A stretch of 38,690 bases of DNA from NCBI GenBank assembly GCA_036825435.1, contig DAISYG010000011.1, positions 1-38,690 of the forward strand. The letters run 5' to 3'. This DNA comes from UBA931 sp036825435 (GTDB taxonomy: Bacteria > Pseudomonadota > Gammaproteobacteria > Burkholderiales > Casimicrobiaceae). The notes below the pieces were generated by a model, which did not search any database, was not told the DNA's origin, and saw only the letters and a program-made list of their open reading frames with translations. Every line of letters begins with the position of its first letter. The first letter of the stretch is position 1. A program made the position numbers and the translations under genes. Positions 1 to 7,535 of this stretch are shown in pieces.

Positions 1-55
1 CTATCGTTCCTACGTTTACGTGCGGCTTCGTCCGCTCAAATTTCTCTTTGGCCAT
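1..55 (-). CDS. tuf: Elongation factor Tu, N-terminal 18 residues (runs off the window)
   Basis: The reverse strand encodes MAKEKFERTKPHVNVGTI, the hallmark N-terminus of bacterial EF-Tu, the GTPase that delivers aminoacyl-tRNA to the ribosome. Only the start of the gene lies in the window; the rest is beyond base 1. It follows tRNA-Tyr, tRNA-Gly and tRNA-Thr in the same direction, the usual proteobacterial tRNA-tuf arrangement, so it is probably co-transcribed from the promoter at 547-575. The identity is secure, but completeness cannot be judged. Confidence 0.96.
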   Translation of the reverse strand, partial: MAKEKFERTKPHVNVGTI

Positions 56-131
56 TTCACTGACTCCTATGTATTCAAAAATCCAAACGCGTTTCTGTTT
101 TGACAACCAACGCCATGATTGGCATCTCTCG

Positions 132-206
<75 letters not shown>

Positions 207-275
207 GAATCATGCACATCTAAATGGTTCGCCACTTCAAATCTACCGCTTCGTCAGGCTCTTCCGGCGCCAAAC

Positions 276-349
276 TGGAGCGGGTGAAGGGAATCGAACC
301 CTCGTCGTAAGCTTGGAAGGCTTCTGCTCTACCATTGAGCTACACCCGC
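276..349 (-). tRNA. tRNA-Gly (anticodon TCC)
   Basis: The acceptor arm GCGGGTG/CACCCGC, the D-arm, the anticodon loop CTTCCAA, the T-loop TTCGATT and an encoded CCA are all present on the reverse strand. The outermost anticodon-stem pair appears to be G.A rather than Watson-Crick; the other four pairs are good. It is the middle tRNA of the Tyr-Gly-Thr-tuf operon. Confidence 0.95.
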
Positions 350-447
350 AATTCCGGGATCGACGCCATCCCACCGCGCAACGCGCGCCTATGCAACTTG
401 TCCTGCTATTTCAAAGGCTTGCCAACCACGCGACAAACTCAAACTTC

Positions 448-532
<85 letters not shown>

Positions 533-546
533 AGGGAAAGCATCGG

Positions 547-575
547 ATTGTAGCCTTAGCCGAACTTCTGGTCAA
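547..575 (-). promoter_or_regulatory. Promoter of the tRNA-Tyr/Gly/Thr-tuf operon
   Basis: On the reverse strand TTGACC (570-575) and TACAAT (547-552) are separated by exactly 17 nt and point at tRNA-Tyr. The bases just after the -10 are GC-rich (CCGATGC), which is typical of stringently controlled stable-RNA promoters; growth-rate control is an inference. Confidence 0.8.
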
Positions 576-723
576 ATTTTCTCTATTAAAAAAGCGGAAA
601 AAGTGCTATGGTATTCGCCAGCGTCAATATTATTTCGTCATATTTATTGCGCTCGCCCTCCGTTATGCAATGCGGCAATTATTAACCTGCTTTTGATTCC
701 ATCGCCTCCCCGCGCCCATCATC

Positions 724-1098
724 ATGAAAGAAGACCTTACCACCCTCACCGCCCAACTGGTTCAAGCCCAAGAAGAATTTGGCAAAAAGCAAAGCGCTTT
801 TTTCAAGACACTGTTCGATGGCGTCAACGTCGAGTTTGCGCTCACTCCGGCTGCCGAGAAAATGGTCAAAGAGGCCGGTGTTTCCAATATTCAGATTTCA
901 CTACCGGGCATCTTGCTCTGGCCTGTAGCAGGTGATGAACTTGCCATCGAAAGCAATGGTGTTGAGCTGGTTTTCGTCGTACTGTCGCGGCGTCTGAGGC
1001 TGGCGCACGGCAAGCCACCGACCATTGTTTTCCGCGTTGAACCATACAAAGGCGGCAACAGCGGACGCTTCTGCTTTTTCAAGCCCAACGAAGAATAA
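724..1098 (+). CDS. Hypothetical protein, 124 aa
   Basis: I do not recognise this protein. It begins with a charged, probably helical segment (about residues 1-30) containing alternating Q/E/K. A mixed hydrophobic stretch around SLPGILLWPV and a VELVFVVLSRRLRL segment follow, and the end is basic. No signal peptide, clear membrane segment or catalytic motif is visible. No good Shine-Dalgarno precedes the ATG, so the start is uncertain. It stands alone between the divergent tRNA operon and a repeat element; the roughly 190 bp upstream hold the tRNA promoter and probably this gene's own. The amino-acid make-up is protein-like, which supports a real gene, but it could be a lineage-specific orphan. 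Confidence 0.55.
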   Translation: MKEDLTTLTAQLVQAQEEFGKKQSAFFKTLFDGVNVEFALTPAAEKMVKEAGVSNIQISLPGILLWPVAGDELAIESNGVELVFVVLSRRLRLAHGKPPTIVFRVEPYKGGNSGRFCFFKPNEE

Positions 1099-1167
1099 AT
1101 CGGCGCAAAACGGCGGCTGATTCTATTACCTATACAAACCTCTGCCTTCGTTTTTCAACGGCTTTTC

Positions 1168-1309
1168 GGAAGCGCTGATTCATGTCACGAGCGCGAGCAA
1201 AACAAGGCGGAATTTGACGAAAAAGCGCAGTTTACACAGATGTAAATGAGCATTTTGAGGAAAATTCCAACGCCGTATTGCTCGTGCGCAGTAATGAATC
1301 AATGCTTCC
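1168..1309. repeat. 142-bp imperfect hairpin element (copy 1), abutting the gloA stop codon
   Basis: The ends are inverted repeats: GGAAGCGCTGATTCATG at 1168-1184 and, reversed, GGAAGCATTGATTCATT at 1293-1309 (14 of 17 match). Inside, the dyad continues: CGAGCGCGAGCAA against TTGCTCGTGCG, GGCGGAATTT against AAATTCC-ACGCC, AAAAAGCGCA against TGAGCATTTT, and a central TTTAC/GTAAA stem. The right end touches base 1310, the last base of the gloA stop codon. Related copies lie at 12362-12487 and 19351-19394. No transposase and no clear target duplication were seen. Confidence 0.75.
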
Positions 1310-1696
1310 TTAGATCGGCGAACCCTTCTCGATCAGCTCCACCTTGTACCCATCAGGATCCTCAAGAAAAGCAATAATCGTTTCACCGCCCTGCACCGGC
1401 CCCGCTTCACGCACCACCTTCGCCCCCTGCGCCCGTGCACGATCACACGCCGCTTTCGCGTTATCCACTTCCACGGCAATATGACCATACGCCGTGCCCA
1501 GATCATAACGATCCACGCCATAGTTGTACGTCAGCTCCAGTTCTTCGTCGCCCTCTCCATAACCGAGATACGCCAGCGTGTACTTCTGCTCAGGCCGATC
1601 CACCGTACGCAAAACCTTCATACCCAAAACCGTCTGGTAAAAATCAATCGCGCGCTGCATATCACCCGTGCGCAACATGGTGTGTAGAATTTTCAT
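1310..1696 (-). CDS. gloA: Lactoylglutathione lyase (glyoxalase I)
   Basis: The 128-aa protein is typical in length for bacterial glyoxalase I, which isomerises the methylglyoxal-glutathione hemithioacetal to S-lactoylglutathione in the cytoplasm. The N-terminus MKILHTMLRTGD is diagnostic. Expected metal ligands are visible: His5, a Glu in EELEL (about 54), His72 in YGHIAVEV and Glu120 in GYKVEL. I chose the ATG at 1696 because GGAG lies nine bases upstream and the family begins here; an in-frame TTG at 1711 would add five atypical residues. The gene is monocistronic, and its stop codon is immediately followed by hairpin repeat copy 1, which may act as its terminator. Confidence 0.96.
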   Translation of the reverse strand: MKILHTMLRTGDMQRAIDFYQTVLGMKVLRTVDRPEQKYTLAYLGYGEGDEELELTYNYGVDRYDLGTAYGHIAVEVDNAKAACDRARAQGAKVVREAGPVQGGETIIAFLEDPDGYKVELIEKGSPI

Positions 1697-1877
1697 GAAC
1701 ATCAACTCCAAAAAATATCAATTTATCGTTTACTGCTGTCCTCTTTCTTCCTGAATATCTTTCAGCGTTTTCCCGGCAAGGGTTTTTCATTCAATCCGAA
1801 AACAGGAAATGGTTTGCCATAACTCGACTCACCCGGATATGGGAAGGAGGCAGATCATTACAATTTACTCAATCCCC

Positions 1878-1908
1878 AAATCTGGGGGCGCCGACGTCCT
1901 CGTCGGCA
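1878..1908 (+). repeat. REP-like palindrome, copy A (downstream of hsdR)
   Basis: The core is a 7-bp stem with a 4-nt loop (GCCGACG-TCCT-CGTCGGC, 1890-1907) preceded by the conserved head AAATCTGGGGGC. The 31 bp are identical, on the opposite strand, to 5012-5042 inside hsdR. It lies about 75 bp after the hsdR stop. Its conserved one-sided head plus stem-loop is the architecture of REP sequences recognised by RAYT transposases. Confidence 0.8.
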
Positions 1909-1981
1909 GCCAGTCAGAAGAGACAGGATATCGCCCCTTGAAACATCGTTGCTATAACTGTTTCCGTCTTCCTTGAAAAAG

Positions 1982-4900
1982 CTATTTTACAGACGCATCA
2001 TTTGTCAACTCATCTGCAACCCGTTCTGCCTGTTTCAGCACGGTTTCAGTCGCCAACAGCGTCATATCCGGTGGATAGCCATAATATCTCAGTCGACGTT
2101 TGATAATCACCCTGAGTTTTGCTCGAACACTTTCTTTACGCGTCCAGTCAATGCTGGCATTTTTTCTGACCTGATTAAACAAATCAATCGCAAGCTCGCG
2201 CAGCTTTTCCTTACCCATCAACTCAAGCGCGCTTTCATTATCCGCAACAGCCGTATAAAAACCGTATTCCATTTCACTCAAGCCAATCTTCCGTGCATCT
2301 TCATCCGAATGCGTTACGCTCTTGGCCGTATCAATCAGTGCAACGATGAATTCAGCCGTTGTGAGCGCCTTGTTCTGATATCGCTTGATGGCATTTTCCA
2401 GCATCTCCAACAAATGCTTGCTTTGCACAATATTCTTCTTGGAACGCGCTTTGATTTCATCGCTCAATATTTTCTTCAGCACTTCGATAGCGATATTCTT
2501 ATGCTGATGGTTCTTCAATTCTTCCAGGAATTCATCAGACAAAATGGAAATATCCGGCTTCTTGATTCCCGCTGCGTCAAAAATATCAACCACATCTTCT
2601 GACACCAACGCCTGATCAATAACTTGTCGAATAGCCGTTTCCATCACCTCATCACTGTTCCCCGAATCACCGGCTTCAAATTTGACCAACCGCGCCTTTA
2701 CCGCTTGGAAAAAACCTACCTCATCACGCGCATCTATCGCTTGATCATGTGGCATCGCAATAGCGAACGCCTGTGAAAGTGCTATCACCTGATCGATGTA
2801 GCGTTTCTTACCGTTGTCGAGTCCGAGAATATATTCTTCGGCGGCCAGTATCATTGAAAGCTTTTTCGGTGTATCGGCATCAAAATATTCTTCGTAATCA
2901 AAATTGCCTGCTTCTTTGAACATTGCCGAAACAATTTCAAGCTTTTCGAGCAACAGCGCAACGGCCTCTTCTTGTGTCTGAGCCGGATCGCCACGACCAC
3001 CGGAATCAGAATAAAACGAAAGCGCTTCTTTCAAATCCGAGGCGATGCCAAGATAATCCACCACAAGGCCGCCCGTCTTGCCAGGATACACGCGGTTCAC
3101 ACGCGCAATAGCCTGCATCAGGCTGTGCCCCCGCATCGGTTTATCAATATAAAGTGTGTGCAGGTTCGGTACATCGAAACCCGTCAACCACATATCACGC
3201 ACAATCACAAGTTTCAATGGGTCGGTCGGATTCTTCATCCGTTCGGCCAATATTTTTCGTTGTTCCTTGTTGGTATGATGCTTCGCAATTTTTGGACCAT
3301 CGCTACTCGCTGAAGTCATCACCACCTTGATCACGCCCTTGGTCAAATCATCTGCATGCCACTCTGGGCGCAGTTTGATGATTTCAGCGTAAAGCTCGGC
3401 AGCAATGCGTCGCGACATGCTAACCACCATCGCCTTGCCGTCCATGGCGGTCTGACGTGCTTCGAAATGATCGACAATATCTCGCGCCAACGTAACAATA
3501 CGGCTTTTGTTGCCGATGAGCGCTTCCATTTTCGTCCACTTGGCCTTGGCTTTTTGCGAATCGTTCAAGTCATCCGCGTCCAGCTTATCATCCAGATCAT
3601 GGACAAGCTGACGCCCTTCATCGGAAAGCGCAACCTTGACAAGACGGCTTTCATAATAAATACGCACCGTTGCGCCATCTTCAACCGCCTGCGCTATATC
3701 GTAAATATCGACATAATTACCGAAAACAGCAGCCGTATTTTTATCCGTTCGCTCAATCGGCGTACCGGTAAACCCGAGATAGGTTGCATTCGGGAACGCA
3801 TCACGCAAGTACTTGGCAAAACCATAGACCGTCTTCTTGCCAATGATATTGCCGTCAGCGTCTTTGTCATCTATCGTCTTGGGTGAAAAACCGTAGTGCG
3901 TGCGATGCGCTTCATCGGCAACCACCACGATATTCTTGCGCGCGGAAAGCTCTTCATAAATATTGCCCTCATCGGGCTGAAATTTTTGAATCGTGGTGAA
4001 TACCACACCACCGCTGTCCACCTTGAGCAACTCTTTCAAATGCGTGCGATTCTCCGCCTGCACCGGCTCTTGCCGCAAAAGCTGGCGCGACGCGGCAAAA
4101 GTATCGAACAACTGGTCATCCAGATCGTTGCGGTCGGTAATCACCAGCACCGTTGGGTTATTCATTGCCAGCACGATCTTGCCCGTATAAAAAACCATCG
4201 ACAGCGATTTGCCTGAGCCCTGTGTATGCCAGACCACGCCCGCTTTGCGGTCGCCTTCCGGTTGCGCCGCCACCGCGGGTAAATCATAAGAGGCCGGGTC
4301 TTCGGCGATGCCACTGTGAACACTGGAAAATTTCTCTGCCAATCCGGCGCTTGACCAGCGCCATTCACTTGTACTTGAACATAACCCTGCTTTTACGGGA
4401 TTGGCGTGTATGTAATCAATAACGCTCTGCAAATGTGCATCATCACGAATATAACGATCCCAATAATCACGTTGCCACAGTCGCCAGAATTTATCAGCAG
4501 AAGCTTTTGGCGCTCCTCTGGGGACGCCGATGTCCTCATCGGCAATCATATGTGTCGGCGAAGACGCCGACGCATCCAGAAAGGCCTCCAATTCGTTCCA
4601 ATGCTTCTTTGCCCAGCGCGAAGTAAATGATTTCCATCCCTTGACGATCTCTGCCAGCGGAATTATCGGCTCAATAAGTACATGCACATGGTTGGGCATG
4701 ATGCACCATGCCAACAAACGATATTTACTGCCATCGCCATGAAGCAGCGCATCTTCAACAACCTGCGCAAGCTCCGGATGGCGCAGTACACAACATCCTA
4801 TACCACGATCAAGCCATCGCTCGATTTCGGTACGTCGCTGCGTATCGCGTTTTTCTTCAGGCTCGGAACGCGACAGCTCTTCAATTTGCCGAAGTTTTTC

Positions 4901-5917
4901 CTGCGGCAAGGAATCTGCGAGCCGAAACGTGATGGACTGCAATAAACCAGTCTCATCAAGATGCGGCAAATATCCGCGCGAATACCAACCTCGGTATTCC
5001 TTGGGGTTTGATGCCGACGAGGACGTCGGCGCCCCCAGATTTATGCCCGCAGCGCGTAACGTTGAGGCTACGGCGGCATTCACTGCATAATATTGATGAT
5101 AAGCGGCAAGTTTCTTGGCCGTTGTCACCGTCACTTGTTTTGTTTCGGGATCTTCGCGACGACCTTTTTCAAAAACGATGAAATGGCGCACGAGATCAAG
5201 CAAAGTTTCGCGATTAAGCATGCCGCGAATCAATACCTCAAGCTCACTCATCAGCTTTGAAGCTTCCGTCTTGCCATCGATGCTCTTCCACGCCATGAAT
5301 CGCGAATATGTTGCCGAGAGCGAGCCTGCCTTGGCAGAAAGCCCGTCCGAAATCACCACGATGGCGTTGGTCGTAAACAAACTGGGAATTGCCCACTTAT
5401 AAGTCTCGAACTGTCGGAATGCGGAAAATACCGTCGCCTGCTCATCAGCAGGATTTTTAAGCTCGATCACAACCAGCGGCAAACCATTGACAAACAACAC
5501 CAGATCGGGACGTTTGTTGTTATGGTTTTCGATCACTGTAAATTGATTGGCGACGACGAAGTCGTTGTTCTCGGGATGGTCGAAATCCACCAACCACACG
5601 CGCTCGCCGCGCTCCGCGCCATCTTCTTGACGGCTGACGGGCACACCTTCAGTCAACAAGCGGTGAAAGGCTTCGTTGTTCGCCACCAGTTCCGGCGAAT
5701 GAATGCGCTGCACCGCCTTGACGGCTTCGTCCAGCAGACCGGACGGCAACGCGGGATTGATGCGCCGCACCGCCGCCTCCAACCGCGCCGTGAGCAACAC
5801 CTGCGAATAATCGCTGCGCTCGGTTTCGTCTTCGGCAGCGTAAAAATAGCCGTAGCCCTGCGCTTCAAGAAGTTGGATCGCAAAGTTTTCGATGGCGGAT
5901 TCGGTGAGGCGAGTCAT
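1982..5917 (-). CDS. hsdR: Type I restriction enzyme subunit R with an in-frame RAYT transposase insertion
   Basis: This 1311-aa protein is much longer than the usual 1000-1080 aa. The N-terminal nuclease domain shows RPD (D138) and IELK (E152, K154). The SF2 helicase/translocase has Walker A TQGSGKS (K570), DEAH at 668-671, and later FTGTPIERT and QAIARVNR motifs. A C-terminal HsdM-binding region completes it. Between YHQYYAVNAAV (about residue 275) and Walker A, residues of about 293 to 534 are foreign. They form a REP-associated tyrosine transposase (see 4310-5042), in frame and without a stop. Removing them leaves a normal-sized HsdR, and DPASYDLP...GDRKAGVVWHTQGSGKS resumes the family pattern. 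The start codon overlaps the upstream RT stop (ATGA), so translation is coupled. All helicase and nuclease motifs I can see are intact, but whether the fusion still restricts DNA is unknown. Confidence 0.93.
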   Translation of the reverse strand: MTRLTESAIENFAIQLLEAQGYGYFYAAEDETERSDYSQVLLTARLEAAVRRINPALPSGLLDEAVKAVQRIHSPELVANNEAFHRLLTEGVPVSRQEDGAERGERVWLVDFDHPENNDFVVANQFTVIENHNNKRPDLVLFVNGLPLVVIELKNPADEQATVFSAFRQFETYKWAIPSLFTTNAIVVISDGLSAKAGSLSATYSRFMAWKSIDGKTEASKLMSELEVLIRGMLNRETLLDLVRHFIVFEKGRREDPETKQVTVTTAKKLAAYHQYYAVNAAVASTLRAAGINLGAPTSSSASNPKEYRGWYSRGYLPHLDETGLLQSITFRLADSLPQEKLRQIEELSRSEPEEKRDTQRRTEIERWLDRGIGCCVLRHPELAQVVEDALLHGDGSKYRLLAWCIMPNHVHVLIEPIIPLAEIVKGWKSFTSRWAKKHWNELEAFLDASASSPTHMIADEDIGVPRGAPKASADKFWRLWQRDYWDRYIRDDAHLQSVIDYIHANPVKAGLCSSTSEWRWSSAGLAEKFSSVHSGIAEDPASYDLPAVAAQPEGDRKAGVVWHTQGSGKSLSMVFYTGKIVLAMNNPTVLVITDRNDLDDQLFDTFAASRQLLRQEPVQAENRTHLKELLKVDSGGVVFTTIQKFQPDEGNIYEELSARKNIVVVADEAHRTHYGFSPKTIDDKDADGNIIGKKTVYGFAKYLRDAFPNATYLGFTGTPIERTDKNTAAVFGNYVDIYDIAQAVEDGATVRIYYESRLVKVALSDEGRQLVHDLDDKLDADDLNDSQKAKAKWTKMEALIGNKSRIVTLARDIVDHFEARQTAMDGKAMVVSMSRRIAAELYAEIIKLRPEWHADDLTKGVIKVVMTSASSDGPKIAKHHTNKEQRKILAERMKNPTDPLKLVIVRDMWLTGFDVPNLHTLYIDKPMRGHSLMQAIARVNRVYPGKTGGLVVDYLGIASDLKEALSFYSDSGGRGDPAQTQEEAVALLLEKLEIVSAMFKEAGNFDYEEYFDADTPKKLSMILAAEEYILGLDNGKKRYIDQVIALSQAFAIAMPHDQAIDARDEVGFFQAVKARLVKFEAGDSGNSDEVMETAIRQVIDQALVSEDVVDIFDAAGIKKPDISILSDEFLEELKNHQHKNIAIEVLKKILSDEIKARSKKNIVQSKHLLEMLENAIKRYQNKALTTAEFIVALIDTAKSVTHSDEDARKIGLSEMEYGFYTAVADNESALELMGKEKLRELAIDLFNQVRKNASIDWTRKESVRAKLRVIIKRRLRYYGYPPDMTLLATETVLKQAERVADELTNDASVK
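4518..4571 (-). repeat. REP-like hairpin pair, copy B, inside the RAYT coding region
   Basis: There are two adjacent hairpins: GCCGATG-TCCT-CATCGGC (4526-4543, preceded by CTGGGGAC) and GTCGGCG-AAGA-CGCCGAC (4554-4571). The first matches copies A and C except for one stem position changed on both arms, so pairing is kept. Read as protein it gives an Asp/Ala/Ser-rich loop (DASASSP...ADEDIGVPRGAP) between FLD and ADKFWRLWQRD, which looks like an extra in-frame insert in the transposase. Confidence 0.72.
5012..5042 (-). repeat. REP-like palindrome, copy C, at the HsdR/RAYT junction
   Basis: The stem GCCGACG-AGGA-CGTCGGC (5013-5030) is followed by GCGCCCCCAGATTT. The 31 bp are identical to copy A on the other strand. 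It encodes LGAPTSSSAS at the point where HsdR sequence ends and RAYT sequence begins. Confidence 0.82.
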
Positions 5918-7521
5918 GGTGTTGAATGCTTTGGCTTCACTTTTTTCTTCTTGAGTTTTTCAGGATCGAGCAACTGCATTGCAAAGGGATCGTTCGTCAT
6001 ACGCACCTTTACATTTTTTTCCCAAGGACGTTTTTCATCTTCAGGGAGATGTTTTTGAACCAAACGAATGATTGCGCAACGTTCCCACGAGTCAGCTCTA
6101 TCAAATAATCTTCTAATTTCAATCACATCGTTTCGCATCGTAATACCATAAAGAGCATCGATTAAACACCTACCGATAAATGCACCTGAATTCCTTTTAA
6201 GGTTTCGCAGCGAATCCAAAAGCGATTCTTTCGCTTGATAATCAGCCTCGCCCAAAAGTCTCACGATCGAAATAAGAATATATTCAGGCAAATGGCCGCA
6301 ATCTTTTAACCTATCAGAAAAATAATTACGTATTTCTATTTTTGTACTTTCAGAAATATCTTCCTTTTTTTTAATAGCAAGGTCTAGCATCACTGGCGTA
6401 AATTGAGGAAATCTTTTTGATATATCACTTATAACCAGCGGAAGCTTTTCGTATCTCTTAACCGCAACAAGAACCCGAAGAAGGTGACGAACTTCCTCAG
6501 GAGTTATAACAGGCTTGTCACTTATTCCCAAGATGAGCGCATCCAAGTCTATTTGGCTCAACTCATTAGTTTCTTTTTCTGAAAGTTCTCGAAACTTCGT
6601 TGGGATTGTTCCAGAATAACCAGAAATAATTTTTGTGGTTTTCCCCTGTTCAGAGAACTTTTTAGCACCACTCCCCTTATCAGAATGATGATCTTTCCTT
6701 GCAGCATCTTCCAAAAATGTTTTTGCCGGATTTATCGACAAACCTTCTAAGAATAGCCGCTCAACAAACAAAGTAAGCCATGCATGAGCTAGTTCTACAT
6801 TAGGAGCGAAAAACCTATAGTCATCAACAAACCGACAGAATTTAATCTTGTGCGAAATAAGGTACTCGTCAATTGGAAGAAGAAAGGCTTCCGCTAAGAT
6901 TCTACTAGCGTTACCTCCTATTGGAAGTCCATAAGAATCTCGATTTGCCCAAAATAAAAGTAATTCATTAATTAATTTTACAGTCTGCTTTTCAGCCGAA
7001 ATTCCCAGCAAGGAAGACTCGAGGCGATGGAGATTCAACTTATCATAAAAATTAGAAATGTCGCATTTCACCAAAACTTTTGTCCGAGGCTTTTTTACAG
7101 CCTCTCTGGCATGCTTATCAAACGCCGTGTAATTATATTTCTTGCAAAAAAGTAATCCATTACTGGGCTTAAAACGATAGGAGTATACATATTTATTTCT
7201 TAATGCTGGGCGTTTTTTCTCCACCTCATCTGCGATTTTAAGAACTAAAGCGAGATAAGTAATTGTATCAATTGGCTGCATAAGGGCAGCACGACGAAAA
7301 TCAAAAGGTTCTTTCTTTGGGAAAAAAACATGCTGAATTGGCTCTACTTTAAGACCCTGCAACGTATTCGCATTTATCCGAGATTTAACCTCGTCAAAGA
7401 TTTTCTTTGAGAAGCTTTCATTGTTTAAAAAATCGACTTCATAGGGACGAGGAAATATATCCGTAAGACCCTCTTTCTTTACGTTTTCTATCGCAAGCTT
7501 GATGGCTTTATTCGTGTCCAT
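5914..7521 (-). CDS. Abi/unknown-group reverse transcriptase in the hsd operon
   Basis: The 535-aa protein has a reverse-transcriptase core. Motif A is VKCDISNFYD (D154, preceding FYD), motif B is GLPIGGNASRILAE (198-211), and the catalytic motif C is FVDD (231-234), a YxDD variant. Residues of about 300-535 are helical and charged with no motif I recognise. This layout resembles the Abi/UG (defence) reverse transcriptases rather than group II introns: no maturase or HNH domain is visible. The gene sits 14 bp after hsdS and shares ATGA with hsdR, so it is part of the restriction operon and not a late insertion beside it. A GGAT stretch before the ATG could serve as ribosome site. Base composition is AT-richer than hsdM. 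No template or ncRNA space is evident next to it. The exact subgroup is unresolved. Confidence 0.88.
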   Translation of the reverse strand: MDTNKAIKLAIENVKKEGLTDIFPRPYEVDFLNNESFSKKIFDEVKSRINANTLQGLKVEPIQHVFFPKKEPFDFRRAALMQPIDTITYLALVLKIADEVEKKRPALRNKYVYSYRFKPSNGLLFCKKYNYTAFDKHAREAVKKPRTKVLVKCDISNFYDKLNLHRLESSLLGISAEKQTVKLINELLLFWANRDSYGLPIGGNASRILAEAFLLPIDEYLISHKIKFCRFVDDYRFFAPNVELAHAWLTLFVERLFLEGLSINPAKTFLEDAARKDHHSDKGSGAKKFSEQGKTTKIISGYSGTIPTKFRELSEKETNELSQIDLDALILGISDKPVITPEEVRHLLRVLVAVKRYEKLPLVISDISKRFPQFTPVMLDLAIKKKEDISESTKIEIRNYFSDRLKDCGHLPEYILISIVRLLGEADYQAKESLLDSLRNLKRNSGAFIGRCLIDALYGITMRNDVIEIRRLFDRADSWERCAIIRLVQKHLPEDEKRPWEKNVKVRMTNDPFAMQLLDPEKLKKKKVKPKHSTP

Positions 7522-7535
7522 GGTCTTTTGATCCT

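Larger units (their letters stand above)
4310..5042 (-). mobile_element. RAYT (REP-associated Y1/HUH transposase) embedded in hsdR
   Basis: hsdR residues of about 293-534 match the RAYT pattern. The family N-terminus EYRGWYSRGYLPHLD and SITFRLADSLP comes first. CCVLRHPELAQVVEDALL follows, then the HUH motif MPNHVHVLIEP (His410, His412), WKSFTSRWAKKHW, WQRDYWDRYIRDD, and finally DYIHANPVKAGL, whose Tyr502 is the likely catalytic tyrosine. RAYTs are single-strand transposases that act on REP hairpins. The upstream edge is a REP copy (5012-5042). I saw no clear REP at the downstream edge, so that boundary (about 4310) is estimated from where HsdR-like sequence resumes. HUH and Tyr residues are present, so the domain is not obviously dead. 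A REP pair at 4518-4571 sits inside it. Confidence 0.9.

Noticed and set aside
1435..1698. Open frames opposite gloA, efflux, uvrA and other genes
   Set aside because: These are antisense or frame shadows of well-supported genes, with no ribosome sites and no recognisable motifs.
1982..5917. hsdR as a frameshifted or broken pseudogene
   Set aside because: The frame is open from start to stop, with nuclease and helicase motifs in place; the extra length is explained by the in-frame RAYT.
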